DNA from: Nodosilinea sp. LEGE 06152
Lineage (GTDB): Bacteria > Cyanobacteriota > Cyanobacteriia > Phormidesmidales > Phormidesmidaceae
Length of the DNA: 64,000 nt
Direction of reading: 5' to 3'
NCBI RefSeq assembly: GCF_015207525.1
Contig: NZ_JADEWR010000027.1
Coordinates: 24,477-88,476 of the forward strand
In this document: piece by piece, positions 24,896-34,205 of the stretch
Layout: each line of letters begins with the position of its first letter
Position numbering within the stretch: the first letter of the stretch is position 1
Position numbers and translations under genes: made by a program
The notes under the pieces: generated by a model
What the model was told of the DNA's origin: nothing
Database searches by the model: none
The model's input: the letters and a program-made list of their open reading frames with translations, nothing else

Positions 24896-25525
24896 TTACA
24901 AACTGACAATGCCGCGCTTAACGGCAACAATCACGGCTTGGGTGCGATCGCTGACATCTAGCTTATTCAAAATCCGGTTGACATGAGATTTAACCGTGCC
25001 TTCGCCAATACTCAAAGCAGCCGCAATATCGGCATTGCTCATCCCCTGTGCTAGTGAGCGGAGTACCGCCAGTTCTCGTTCACTCAGTTCGGGATTGCTG
25101 AGCCGTTGAACTAACTTTGCTCCCACATCTGGCGGAATATACTGCTGACCCCGATGAACGGTACGAATGGCATTCAGAAGCTCGTCCGGTTCAGTTTCTT
25201 TCAACAGGTATCCCTTTGCGCCTGCCTGCAATCCCCGGTAGATATCCTCGTCACTATCATAGGTGGTCAGTACAATAATCCGAGCCGATTTAGCCGTCGC
25301 ATAAATTGCACCAATGGCAGCAACTCCTTCTACTTCGGGCATTCGGAGATCCATGAGCGTGACATCCGGTTGGTGTTCCTCAAATAGAGCGATCGCCTGT
25401 TCCCCATTTTCGGCTTGTGCAATCACTTGCATATCAGGGTCACGGTTAATAATCGTGGCTAATCCTTGCCGAAAAATAGCATGATCGTCTGCAATCAGAA
25501 CCCGAATGGTCGTGGCTTGGCTCAT
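24896..25525 (-). CDS. NarL/FixJ-family response regulator
   Basis: 209 residues from ATG 25525, the start that fits MSQATTIRVLIADDHAIFRQ. The receiver domain has the acidic pair DD at 14-15, phosphoacceptor Asp in VTLMDLRMPE, Thr in VLTTYDS and Lys in YLLKETE. The LuxR-type HTH is LSERELAVLRSLAQGMSNAD through GEGTVKSHVNRILNKL. It begins 8 bp after the stop of the giant sensor kinase, so they are cotranscribed and form a two-component pair. The target genes are unknown. Confidence 0.93.
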   Translation of the reverse strand: MSQATTIRVLIADDHAIFRQGLATIINRDPDMQVIAQAENGEQAIALFEEHQPDVTLMDLRMPEVEGVAAIGAIYATAKSARIIVLTTYDSDEDIYRGLQAGAKGYLLKETEPDELLNAIRTVHRGQQYIPPDVGAKLVQRLSNPELSERELAVLRSLAQGMSNADIAAALSIGEGTVKSHVNRILNKLDVSDRTQAVIVAVKRGIVSL

Positions 25526-25532
25526 CGTGATG

Positions 25533-28500
25533 CTACTCCCGGTTGACGGTGACAATAATTTCTGTTCCCTGTCCAGGTTGGCTCCGAATCGTGAGTTGTG
25601 CACCGATGCGCTCTGCCCGTTCGCTCATGCCGAGTAAGCCAAACCCCTCAGAGGCCGGGATACTTCCAACTCCAAAGCCCTGTCCATTGTCTTTCACGCG
25701 CAAGCAAACCTGATCGCGATCGTAGGCTAGCTGCACTCGAATTTCGTCAGCATTGGCATGTTTAATCGCATTGGTTAATGCCTCCTGCCCCATCCGTAGG
25801 AGGTTGTTCTCGACTTCAGTGGGTAAAGCATATACCGCACCCTCGATCTCGTAGTGCAAAGTGGTATCCATTGCGGCAGCTCTAGTCTGAGTGACGAGAC
25901 GATGGAGAGCGCTCTGTAGACTGCCCTCCTCCAAAAGCTGAGGCCGGAGCGCGACGACCGAGCGCCGCGCTTCAGTCAGTCCAGTGCGTGCCAATTCTTT
26001 GATCAGGTCCAGGTGCGCCTGAGTTGCTTCTACATCATCGGTTAGCACCTGTTTTGCCGCTCCCACCTGAGCCAGAATGCCTGTAAACGACTGAGCAAGT
26101 GTGTCGTGAATTTCGCGTGCCATGCGGTTGCGCTCCTCTAAAATTGAGGCTTCTTCTGCTTGCTTCTGCGCCGTAATATCTCGCGCCAGCCAAATCACCT
26201 GATCGTGGTCGATTGGGGCAATGCGAGCCGAAAACCAGGCTTCTCGTCCATTTAGAAACACACTGTACTCGACCGTGAGGGTTTGTTGGGTTCTCAGCAC
26301 CTGCTGAATATAACCTAGAAATTCATCAGCTTGTTCCTTTCCGATTTGATGCATGGTTTTACCAATCATCTCCTCATAGGGTTGCCACAGCAGATCGGGT
26401 TCCATTACCATTATTTCAAGGAGTCGCCCTTCAGCAGACAGTACAAACAATGGATCGGGAATTGCCTCAATTAGATTCCGGAGTTTTGTCTCTGAGACTT
26501 GTAAGGCTGCTTCTGCTTGCTTGCGATCGCTAATATCTGCGACCACCCCTTCGACGTATCCATCGGCTGCATTCAGATAGGAAGAGGTAAGTCCCCAGAA
26601 CAGTGTCCCATCCCGTTTTCGCATCTGGACTTCATAGCTTCGCAGTTCCCCATCACGCTTCATCACCTCAATGGCGTGTTGGCGATCGCTGGGATCTACA
26701 AAATAGTTGGCGCTGTGTTCTAGCCCAATGATCTCCTCTGGTGAATCAAAGCCCAACAGGTTGGCAAGGCGTTGGTTGGCATTGAGAATTAATCCATCCG
26801 AGAGGCGGGTTCGGTAGATGCCGACCTGCGAGTTTTCAAAGATAGTTCGGAACTTAGCTTCACTGCGTTGTAATGCCTCTTCTGCTTGTTTACGCTGGGT
26901 GGTGTCACTGCCCACCGATAAGATTTCAACGACATCTCCCTGGTCATTAAAGATGGCTTGATTCGACCAAGCCATCCAGACCCGCCGACCGTCTCGACAT
27001 AGGTTTTCACCCTCGCCTTGCGGGTACGATTGAGGATTACGAAGTAAATCGTGAACCATGGGTCTCATATCGCGTCCAGAGAGTTCGGCTTCTGGAATGA
27101 TGGTTTCAAATAAGGTTCGCCCTACAATCTCATGTTCTTCATAACCTAGGAGTTTTACCCCATAATCGTTGATGTATCGAATCCGTCCTTGCGTGTCATA
27201 GCGAATGATGACGGAATTCGCGGTTTGTAGCAGGTTGCGGTAATTGGCCTCACTTTGTCGTAACGCAGCAGTTCGTTCTGCAACCTGTTGCTCTAAAGTG
27301 CAGTTGTAGTCGGCTAGGAGTTTCTCGGCTTGCTTGCGCTCTGTAATGTCCTGAAAGGTTGCGATCGCATGAGTGATATTGCCCTGTTGATCAAAAACTG
27401 GTGTTCCCCGCGCCTCAACTAGAATCGTGACATTATCTCGACGAATTTCTATATCTTCAGTCCTGATGCGTTCGCCCCTTAATGCCCGCACATTGGGCAG
27501 GCTCTCCGGTGGATAGATTTGATCCGTTCCCGCTACATAAAGTTGATAAACCTCTGAGAGCTGCTCCGGTGCTACGGAAGGATCAGTTTCTTTGCCTAGG
27601 AGTTGATTGCTGCATTGGTTGGCATAGTAAGGGCAACCCGCCGCATCTACGATCGCAATTCCCACCGGAATCGCTTCGAGAAACTGGGTGATCTTGCTTT
27701 CCTTAGCCTGTAGTTCTGAATAAAGGTTGGCATTTTCGATGGCGATCGCGGCTTGAGTCGACAATAGCTGCAGGACCTGCGATCGCTCTGGTGTAAATAC
27801 TCCAGTTGCCAACCGATTTTCTAAATACAATACACCAACCAGCTTGGCTTGATTTAGCAGCGGCAAACAGAAAACAGATTGAGGCTGGTTCTGTTGAATG
27901 TATGGCTCATTAATAAAATCACCTTCACGAGTCGCATCATTCAAGGTGACAGGCTTCAGAGTCCGAATCACGTATTGAATGATTGATTCTGGCAATTGAT
28001 TGGCAATTGGAATAGACTGTAACACCTGAGTCGCACAAGCATCCTCATCGGCATTGAGTTCACAAGCCGCTTCAATCGACCATTCTCCTGAGTTTTCTAA
28101 GATCAGATATCCGGCTTGTGCGCCAGCATTCTCAATTAAAGTTTGCATCAGTAATCGCAGCAGTTGCTTCAGTTCAATTTCACGAGAAATCGCCTGTGAA
28201 GCTTTCATCACTGCTGCTAGATCGAAAGCAGTATGGGACGGATTAGAGATAGTTTCAGCAGTAATAGGAATTGATGTGGAAGCGGCTCTAGACGACTGAG
28301 AAAAGAACTGTGGATAGCGAGTTTCTAAGTCTTTAACTTTAGCAGTTGCGCCCCATCTTTCATAGCAGTAGTGTGCTTCTTTCATGTAGAGCTGAGCAAA
28401 TTTTTCCAGACCTCGCGCTAGATAATGTTTTGCAGCCAATTCGTATGCTAACGCCTCTTCCTGAATATATTCATTTTCTCTGGCTCCTTGAATAGCCCGT

Positions 28501-31500
28501 TCATAAAACTCTTCAGCCTCAAGAAACTGCCCTAAAGCTCGCGCCTTCTCTGCCTCGATTAAATGGTATTTATGCAAAAAGTTCATGGGGGCGTGGTATG
28601 CCCATTTCTGCATCTTCTCCTGATTGGCATTAACGCGATTCAACCAGGATGTTTTTTCAGAGTTTGCAGCATTTGCCAACACCTTCAGAACGATTAGGGA
28701 GTCATAGAAACGAAATACAGCAACAGACATTAATCCTGTGGCTGTGTTCAAATACGGTTCTACCAAGGTAGCCGTTTTTTCAGCTTGCTCATACTCTCCG
28801 AACAGGTAGCATAAAATCAGCTTATTTAAGTAAAATAAGTGAAGGCCAGTTCCATCCTTTGCCGCGATCGTCCATGACAGTGCTTGCTCTTCGTTGTAGA
28901 GACTACCCACTAAGCGACCTGGGGTTTCAGACTGACCTCGCAGGTTCAGGATCGTTTGTTGCAACATTGCCAGCCAGGTGGCAGGAGTCTCTCGTCTAAT
29001 TTGATGGGTGGCTTTCCGATAAATCGCGGTTTGTTGTTCCAGTTCTGTCAGTTCTTGTCCTGCATAAAAGGGGTAATAACATAGGCCAATCGCGGAATAA
29101 CCCGCAAATTCAAACTCTCCACTTTCTATACCGCTTTGCCAAGCTTCAGCAAAGCCAGGGAACGTCTCTCTAAGGTGGTCTTTCCAGGGAATGATATGGA
29201 AACTCACCATCATCAATGCTTTACAATTACCTCTCTTGTTATTTGATTGTTTCGCTAAATTTAAGGATAATTTGCCAAATTGATAGCCCAGTTCAAAGTC
29301 TTGTTCAACGCCACATAGGATCATGCCATAGCCAACATAACCAAGCAGCGACCAGATCGCGTTTCCATGGGCGATCGATAAATTCACTATCTTGCATATA
29401 ATCAGCACCATCAGAGCGGGTGTCGAAATAAAAGCCGGAGTATATATGCCTGCTAAAATGTAGATTGCTGCCAGTGACACAGGTTCAGTCATCTCTGGCA
29501 AATCAATCAAATCTTCGATTTCCCGCCCAGCCAATCGTGAAGCGGTTTCCTCTAATCCTGCTTGAACATCTAACTGACTTGGAGCTTCCACTAAACGAAT
29601 TCCCAAGCGTTGCAGCACTTCCAAGCCAGTTTTAAGAGCTTCTTTAGGGTCTCCCTGCGACAGCCATGCTTGAATCCTGCTATCGTAAACTTTCACGGTA
29701 TCGAGCACCGTCTTCGCACAGTTAAGCACTGCTTCTACAAGCCGCTCCATTTCGTCAAAGTGACCGCTGAGGTAGGCTGCCTCTGCTGCCTCTGAATGCA
29801 ACACTAAAGTTAGGTCATACTCACGCTGCCAACTTTCCCCATCAAGCAGTTTAAGCCCTGTAGTGAAATACTTAAAAGCTGCTTCATAAGCCGTTGCTGT
29901 CTTTGCTTTCTGACCTGCCACTAAATTCAATCTGGCAATTTCAGTTCGTTCTGATCGAGCAGTGACTAGCTCAAGTCCTTGATTTAGATGATCAATGATT
30001 TCAAACAACCGCTCAGATCGTTGCTCTGGTAAAGTTTTTTCGAGCAAATTGCGGCCGATTTGGAGATGAACAACCTGTTTCTGCGATTCATCAATTAGGG
30101 CATAAGCCGCTTGCTGGACGCGATCGTGCAGAAACTTATACTCTTGAACTAACAGATCTTCGTCCAATTCAGACAGAGGCTGAATTAATCCTACTTGTAT
30201 TGCTGTAAGTAGATCCTGGAAAATTGCTTTCGGTGATTTTTCGCAAACGATCGCTAACGTCTCTAAATCAAATTCAGCCCCGACACAAGCCGCGATGCAG
30301 AGAGTTTGCTGTGTTGCTCCTGGTAATTTTTGCAACTGACGCAGCAGCAACTCCACTACATTAGCCGTGATACCTTGAGCTTCAATCTCAGCTAGGTTCC
30401 ACTGCCAGCTCAACTGTTGGGCATCAAAGGCCAACAGGTTTTCGCTATGCAGCAGCTTCAAAAATTCACCAACAAAGAAAGGGTTGCCCTCGGTTTTACG
30501 CAACACGACTTGGGCTAAGGAACGAACGGTATCAGGATTGTGATGTAATGTCTCAGCCACCAGTTGAGTCAACGGCTCCAGCGTTAAAGGAGTCAGGGCG
30601 ATTTCCTGAAGTACTGCTCCCTGGTTTCGCATGCGCCCTAACGTTAAGACCAACGGATGCGTTGGAGTCAATTCGTTATCTCGGTAGGCTCCGATCAAAA
30701 ACAGATACTGGATTTGCTCATCAAGTAAGATGAGTTCGATTAACTTCAACGTCGCAGAATCGATCCACTGTAGATCGTCTAAGAAAATGACTAGGGGATG
30801 CTCTTTTGCACAAAACGCTCGCACAAATCTTTGAAACGTGAGATTGAAGCGATTCTGCGCTTCTGTTGCTCCAACTTCGGGCACAGGTGGCTGCTTGCCA
30901 ATGATTAACTCGACTTCTGGGATGACATCAATGATAATTTGTCCGTTGCTTCCCAAAGCAGTGAGTAGACGCGATCGCCATACTTCCACCTGTTCATTGG
31001 GTTCACCCAAGAGTTGCTGCACCAACTTTTGCAGGGCATCGACGATCGCGCTGTAGGGAATATTGCGCCCAAATTGGTCAAATTTGCCAGAGATAAAGTA
31101 GCCGTGCTTTGCGGTGATTGGTTTATGGAGTTCCTGCACCAAGGCCGTTTTACCGATGCCAGAATAACCGGAGACCAGTATCATTTCGCTGCATGAGGGT
31201 GTAGGGTGTAGGGTGTAGGGTGTGGGGTGTTTTTTCCGATTCCCGGCTCCCGATTCCCGATTCCCCGTCACTCTGTCAAACGCTACCCATAATGCTTCAA
31301 TCTCCGCTTCTCGCCCATACAGTTTTTGAGGAATGCGGAACTGCTCGGAAACATCTTGCTGTCCCAACGATATGGCGTTAATCTGACCCCTTTCCGTCAG
31401 TTGTTGGGCACAGCGCTCTAGATCCAATTTGATGCCCCAAGCACTTTGATAACGATCCTCCGCATTCTTTGCCATCAGTTTCAAAATCAGGTTTGAAATA

Positions 31501-32228
31501 GGTTGGGGAATTGTTGCGTTCAATTCATGCGGGGGAGTCGGCGGTCTGGCAATGTGGCAGTGGACTAGCTCTAGGAGATCTTTAGTGGGAAATGGTAATT
31601 GTCCCGTCAACAGTTCGTAGAAGGTTACGCCCAGTGAGTAAAAGTCGGTGCGATAGTCGAGCATCCGGTTCATTCGCCCGGTTTGCTCTGGCGATAGGTA
31701 TGGGGGGGTTCCTTCTAGAAGATGGAGGCTTTTGAATGTGGGATTGGTGCGACTGAAGCGAGTGGCAATGCCAAAATCAACGATTTTGACAACGCCAGTC
31801 TTTGGATTAAAGACAATGTTGCCAGGATTAATGTCTTTATGGATGACATGAGCCGCATGAATTTTGCCTAGAGTATCCGTAATGGCGATCGCTAGCCGCA
31901 GAAAAGTAGGTAAGGGCATAGGCGAGAAACCCGGTTGCTGCCGCATCCAGTATTCTAAAGACTCTCCACCAAAGTCTTCCGAAAGAAGGACCAGCGTGCG
32001 CTGGTAGTCTTGTTGGCTGTATGCCTTGACTACGCCTTCAATGTTGAGCGAGCAAGTAATTTCATACTCCTGCCGATAGCGAGTTAATTCTTGAGAAGAG
32101 GGATAATCCTGCTTGAGAACTTTGGCAATCACGGCACAGTTATCTTGCTCCCTGACGCCCCGGTATACCAAAGAAGCTAAGCTCTCATAGATTTTGCTGT
32201 GGATAGTAATTCCAGGCAGGGTAATCAT
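25533..32228 (-). CDS. Giant hybrid sensor: Ser/Thr kinase, AAA/STAND ATPase, GAF, PAS and HisKA_3 histidine kinase
   Basis: 2231 residues from ATG 32228 with AGGGAG upstream. Order: protein kinase domain (Lys36, HKDINPGN 130-137, DFG 151-153), an AAA_16-type ATPase (GYSGIGKT 354-361 Walker A; FLDDLQW Walker B near 490), a long helical TPR-like middle, a GAF domain (near 1290-1440), about four PAS domains (three preceded by QAEEAL/QAEKLL linkers), then a NarL-class kinase with NRMAREIHDTLAQSFTG (phospho-His) and a HATPase ending GLLGMSERAERIGA. Such chains occur widely in filamentous cyanobacteria. Both Ser/Thr and His kinase activities appear possible. Partner: response regulator at 24896. 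Confidence 0.93.
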   Translation of the reverse strand: MITLPGITIHSKIYESLASLVYRGVREQDNCAVIAKVLKQDYPSSQELTRYRQEYEITCSLNIEGVVKAYSQQDYQRTLVLLSEDFGGESLEYWMRQQPGFSPMPLPTFLRLAIAITDTLGKIHAAHVIHKDINPGNIVFNPKTGVVKIVDFGIATRFSRTNPTFKSLHLLEGTPPYLSPEQTGRMNRMLDYRTDFYSLGVTFYELLTGQLPFPTKDLLELVHCHIARPPTPPHELNATIPQPISNLILKLMAKNAEDRYQSAWGIKLDLERCAQQLTERGQINAISLGQQDVSEQFRIPQKLYGREAEIEALWVAFDRVTGNRESGAGNRKKHPTPYTLHPTPSCSEMILVSGYSGIGKTALVQELHKPITAKHGYFISGKFDQFGRNIPYSAIVDALQKLVQQLLGEPNEQVEVWRSRLLTALGSNGQIIIDVIPEVELIIGKQPPVPEVGATEAQNRFNLTFQRFVRAFCAKEHPLVIFLDDLQWIDSATLKLIELILLDEQIQYLFLIGAYRDNELTPTHPLVLTLGRMRNQGAVLQEIALTPLTLEPLTQLVAETLHHNPDTVRSLAQVVLRKTEGNPFFVGEFLKLLHSENLLAFDAQQLSWQWNLAEIEAQGITANVVELLLRQLQKLPGATQQTLCIAACVGAEFDLETLAIVCEKSPKAIFQDLLTAIQVGLIQPLSELDEDLLVQEYKFLHDRVQQAAYALIDESQKQVVHLQIGRNLLEKTLPEQRSERLFEIIDHLNQGLELVTARSERTEIARLNLVAGQKAKTATAYEAAFKYFTTGLKLLDGESWQREYDLTLVLHSEAAEAAYLSGHFDEMERLVEAVLNCAKTVLDTVKVYDSRIQAWLSQGDPKEALKTGLEVLQRLGIRLVEAPSQLDVQAGLEETASRLAGREIEDLIDLPEMTEPVSLAAIYILAGIYTPAFISTPALMVLIICKIVNLSIAHGNAIWSLLGYVGYGMILCGVEQDFELGYQFGKLSLNLAKQSNNKRGNCKALMMVSFHIIPWKDHLRETFPGFAEAWQSGIESGEFEFAGYSAIGLCYYPFYAGQELTELEQQTAIYRKATHQIRRETPATWLAMLQQTILNLRGQSETPGRLVGSLYNEEQALSWTIAAKDGTGLHLFYLNKLILCYLFGEYEQAEKTATLVEPYLNTATGLMSVAVFRFYDSLIVLKVLANAANSEKTSWLNRVNANQEKMQKWAYHAPMNFLHKYHLIEAEKARALGQFLEAEEFYERAIQGARENEYIQEEALAYELAAKHYLARGLEKFAQLYMKEAHYCYERWGATAKVKDLETRYPQFFSQSSRAASTSIPITAETISNPSHTAFDLAAVMKASQAISREIELKQLLRLLMQTLIENAGAQAGYLILENSGEWSIEAACELNADEDACATQVLQSIPIANQLPESIIQYVIRTLKPVTLNDATREGDFINEPYIQQNQPQSVFCLPLLNQAKLVGVLYLENRLATGVFTPERSQVLQLLSTQAAIAIENANLYSELQAKESKITQFLEAIPVGIAIVDAAGCPYYANQCSNQLLGKETDPSVAPEQLSEVYQLYVAGTDQIYPPESLPNVRALRGERIRTEDIEIRRDNVTILVEARGTPVFDQQGNITHAIATFQDITERKQAEKLLADYNCTLEQQVAERTAALRQSEANYRNLLQTANSVIIRYDTQGRIRYINDYGVKLLGYEEHEIVGRTLFETIIPEAELSGRDMRPMVHDLLRNPQSYPQGEGENLCRDGRRVWMAWSNQAIFNDQGDVVEILSVGSDTTQRKQAEEALQRSEAKFRTIFENSQVGIYRTRLSDGLILNANQRLANLLGFDSPEEIIGLEHSANYFVDPSDRQHAIEVMKRDGELRSYEVQMRKRDGTLFWGLTSSYLNAADGYVEGVVADISDRKQAEAALQVSETKLRNLIEAIPDPLFVLSAEGRLLEIMVMEPDLLWQPYEEMIGKTMHQIGKEQADEFLGYIQQVLRTQQTLTVEYSVFLNGREAWFSARIAPIDHDQVIWLARDITAQKQAEEASILEERNRMAREIHDTLAQSFTGILAQVGAAKQVLTDDVEATQAHLDLIKELARTGLTEARRSVVALRPQLLEEGSLQSALHRLVTQTRAAAMDTTLHYEIEGAVYALPTEVENNLLRMGQEALTNAIKHANADEIRVQLAYDRDQVCLRVKDNGQGFGVGSIPASEGFGLLGMSERAERIGAQLTIRSQPGQGTEIIVTVNRE
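31188..31268. repeat. Heptanucleotide tandem repeats inside the kinase coding sequence
   Basis: GGTGTAG-type heptamers (31197-31231) and GATTCCC-type heptamers (31236-31262) are inserted in frame between the kinase and ATPase domains. They encode a Pro/Thr/His/Arg-rich linker (about residues 321-347). Both heptamers are known cyanobacterial STRR types, normally intergenic. Confidence 0.75.
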
Positions 32229-32527
32229 TGAGTGCTCCCTTGATAAAGGATTGTCATCCGTTTCCCAAAGTATATCGCTCACAAACCAACGACCGCACCT
32301 GAGCAAACAACTCCGCACCCCAATCGGAGCAAAAGCCATGGGTGACATCGAGAGCCGTATTGCTGAAGCATTGAGACAGTCATGGTCTGTCATCGTCGGT
32401 TACGGCAATAGCTCGTAGTGACAACCATGTCATCCGGGGGGCAAACAGGTCGTCGCTCGCATCAAGGGTGTAGGACATCGCTACCGGATTTTGCATTCAG
32501 ACATTTATGGTTGATCGGTTGTATGAA

Positions 32528-32728
32528 TGTACTTTCGATCAAATTTGGAGTCTAACTTAAGTTAGAGCCAGCCTTCTACTCCGCGATAGCATGGTTGATC
32601 TATCAATTTGTACTGTAAAAAATTCAACTTGCTATAGGCGACAGCTTGAAGGCGACCACCTATATTGAACCTGTGCAAACAGTCATGCAAAGGGATCGAG
32701 CAAGTAAATTGCACGGTTCTATGCTTGA
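32528..32728. repeat. Inverted repeat B flanking the kinase/regulator locus
   Basis: Inverted partner of 24693-24893. In this orientation it would act as the upstream region for the short ORF at 32733 and beyond. Confidence 0.9.
32551..32566. promoter_or_regulatory. Perfect 16 bp palindrome, candidate operator (copy B)
   Basis: TCTAACTTAAGTTAGA, identical to 24855-24870, within repeat B. Confidence 0.55.
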
Positions 32729-32732
32729 AGGC

Positions 32733-32810
32733 ATGAATATTCAAGGTGAAACTGAATTAACGCACGCTCAAGCAGTGACGTTGAGAGCATTAGGAGCGAT
32801 CGCGCAGTGA
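32733..32810 (+). pseudogene. Short 25-codon ORF behind repeat B, likely gene stub
   Basis: MNIQGETELTHAQAVTLRAL and GAIAQ then TGA inside a small palindromic repeat (32807-32844). It occupies the position downstream of repeat B that the DsbA-like gene holds behind repeat A. No family recognised; probably a truncated gene cut by the small repeat. Confidence 0.35.
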
Positions 32811-32844
32811 AGCGAATGCTTTTCGGGCACGCGACGCGAACGCC
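32807..32844. repeat. Small dispersed repeat (GAAGCG...CGCGAACGCC type)
   Basis: Sequence GAAGCGAATGC...ACGCGACGCGAACGCC resembles short cyanobacterial dispersed repeats. It supplies the stop of the 32733 ORF. Confidence 0.45.
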
Positions 32845-32971
32845 TTAACTCTGTGCTTAACTCGCGGATCTTAAGTAACGCTTAGCTGTACACACTGTTG
32901 GGTCAGCGCTAACCCGTCGGTTGCCCATTCGCCTCTGCTACATTTTTCATTCACAATCTGAGATTTATCCT

Positions 32972-33589
32972 ATGACCCACATTCTTCATTTAGATGCAAG
33001 TCCGCGTGGCGATCGCTCCATCTCCCGCACACTCTCTAAAGAGTTCATTAACCAGTGGAAAACCATTCATCCCAACGACACCATCACCTACCGTGATATT
33101 GGGCATCACCCTGTTCCCTTTGTAAGCGAAGACTGGATCGCGGCGGCATTTACTCCATCCGATCAACATACCCCTGAGTTAGCTGCTGCAATTCAGATTT
33201 CCGATGAGTTGATCGATGAATTCTTAGCAGCCGATCGCTATGTTTTCAGTATTCCCATGTATAACTTCAGCATTCCTGCCAATTTCAAAGCCTATCTTGA
33301 CCAAATTGTGCGTGTAGGCCGTACATTTTCTGTAGATGAAACAGGTTACAAGGGACTGGTTCATAATAAGAAGATGACGATCATTATAGCTCAAGGCGGA
33401 GCTTACCCCGAAGGTAGCCCGACCCATGCCTACGATCTACAAACACCCTATCTAAAACTCATCTTTGGGTTTATTGGGATAACGGATATTGAGTTTGTCT
33501 ATGCCGATAGCTTGAATATGGGGGATGAAGCTCGTAATTTGGCGATCGCAAACGCTCAGTCTGCTTTAAGAACAGCGATCGCACATTAG
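32972..33589 (+). CDS. azoR: FMN-dependent NADH-azoreductase (AzoR family)
   Basis: 205 residues from MTHILHLDASPRGDRSISRT; an upstream in-frame ATG has no family support. SPRGDRS is the FMN phosphate loop, PMYNFSIPANFKAYLDQIVR the isoalloxazine-binding segment, and AQGGAYPEGSPTHAYD follows. The family reduces azo dyes and quinones with NADH as homodimers. It is on the plus strand, opposite to the sensor kinase operon, about 400 bp from repeat B. A relic azoreductase leader is at 8800. Confidence 0.92.
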   Translation: MTHILHLDASPRGDRSISRTLSKEFINQWKTIHPNDTITYRDIGHHPVPFVSEDWIAAAFTPSDQHTPELAAAIQISDELIDEFLAADRYVFSIPMYNFSIPANFKAYLDQIVRVGRTFSVDETGYKGLVHNKKMTIIIAQGGAYPEGSPTHAYDLQTPYLKLIFGFIGITDIEFVYADSLNMGDEARNLAIANAQSALRTAIAH

Positions 33590-33663
33590 CACCCATCGCG
33601 TTCCTTGAAACCAAGTTTTTCTGAGGTTATCCCTCATCCTAGAGCCAGGGGTAGTGAGTACAG

Positions 33664-33870
33664 ATGCAGAAACTCACTAGGTAACCGCTATCATTTCTCA
33701 CCTCGTCCGACCAGGGCGAGAACAGGGGTATGAGGAGTGGTTAGACGGAATTGCGATAGTTGCTCACCAATCTAAGGGACATTTAGGGGTGAGTGTAATC
33801 CGTCCCTGTGAGCACGCTCATCCTGAATATGTGGCAATCGTCAAATTTAATCATTACTTGATCAAATTCA
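33664..33870 (+). pseudogene. Antibiotic-biosynthesis-monooxygenase-like (ABM) domain relic
   Basis: A plus-strand frame reads VTAIISHLVRPGREQGYEEW, LDGIAIVAHQSKGHLGVSVI and RPCEHAHPEYVAIVKFNHY, matching the dimeric alpha-beta ABM fold. A start MQKLT lies in another frame at 33664, and the C-terminus loses similarity, so it is broken. Confidence 0.6.
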
Positions 33871-33897
33871 TATCTTGTACGTTCACAGGAGTCTTCT

Positions 33898-34173
33898 ATG
33901 TCTTGTCCACACCTGAACGAACTGACGCTAGAGACTATGATTCCAAAAGCCAATTACCCGGTTTTCCGCTGTGAGGAATGCCTGCGAGTTGGCGGTCGTT
34001 GGGTACATTTAAGAATTTGCCAGACCTGCGGCAAAATGCTGTGCTGCGACTCCTCTAAAAATCAGCACGCCCGCCGTCATTACGAAGAAAGTGGACACGC
34101 AGTGATCAGTTCAGCCGAACTGGGAGAACAATGGCTGTGGTGTTTTGCCGATGAACAACGGAAGACCTATTAA
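33898..34173 (+). CDS. UBP-type zinc-finger protein
   Basis: 91 residues with the Zn-UBP pattern of cysteines and histidines: SCPHL, FRCEECLRVGGRWVHLRICQ, CGKMLCCDSS, HARRHYEESGHAVI. The fold binds zinc and, in eukaryotes, free ubiquitin C-termini; the role of bacterial stand-alone copies is unknown. AGGAG lies just upstream. Located 32 bp before a DUF5996 gene. Confidence 0.88.
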   Translation: MSCPHLNELTLETMIPKANYPVFRCEECLRVGGRWVHLRICQTCGKMLCCDSSKNQHARRHYEESGHAVISSAELGEQWLWCFADEQRKTY

Positions 34174-34205
34174 TCACGCACCCCTTTTTTACTCACGAGG
34201 AAACC

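Noticed and set aside
31197..31262. CRISPR array
   Set aside because: Heptamer repeats without spacers and inside a coding frame; no cas genes in the window.
32195..32418. Plus-strand 74-codon frame at the start of the giant kinase
   Set aside because: It overlaps the kinase start and upstream region, has no family likeness and no ribosome site.
24693..32728. Composite transposon made by the two 200 bp inverted repeats
   Set aside because: No transposase, no terminal-repeat ends or target duplications at their outer edges; they look like duplicated upstream regions.
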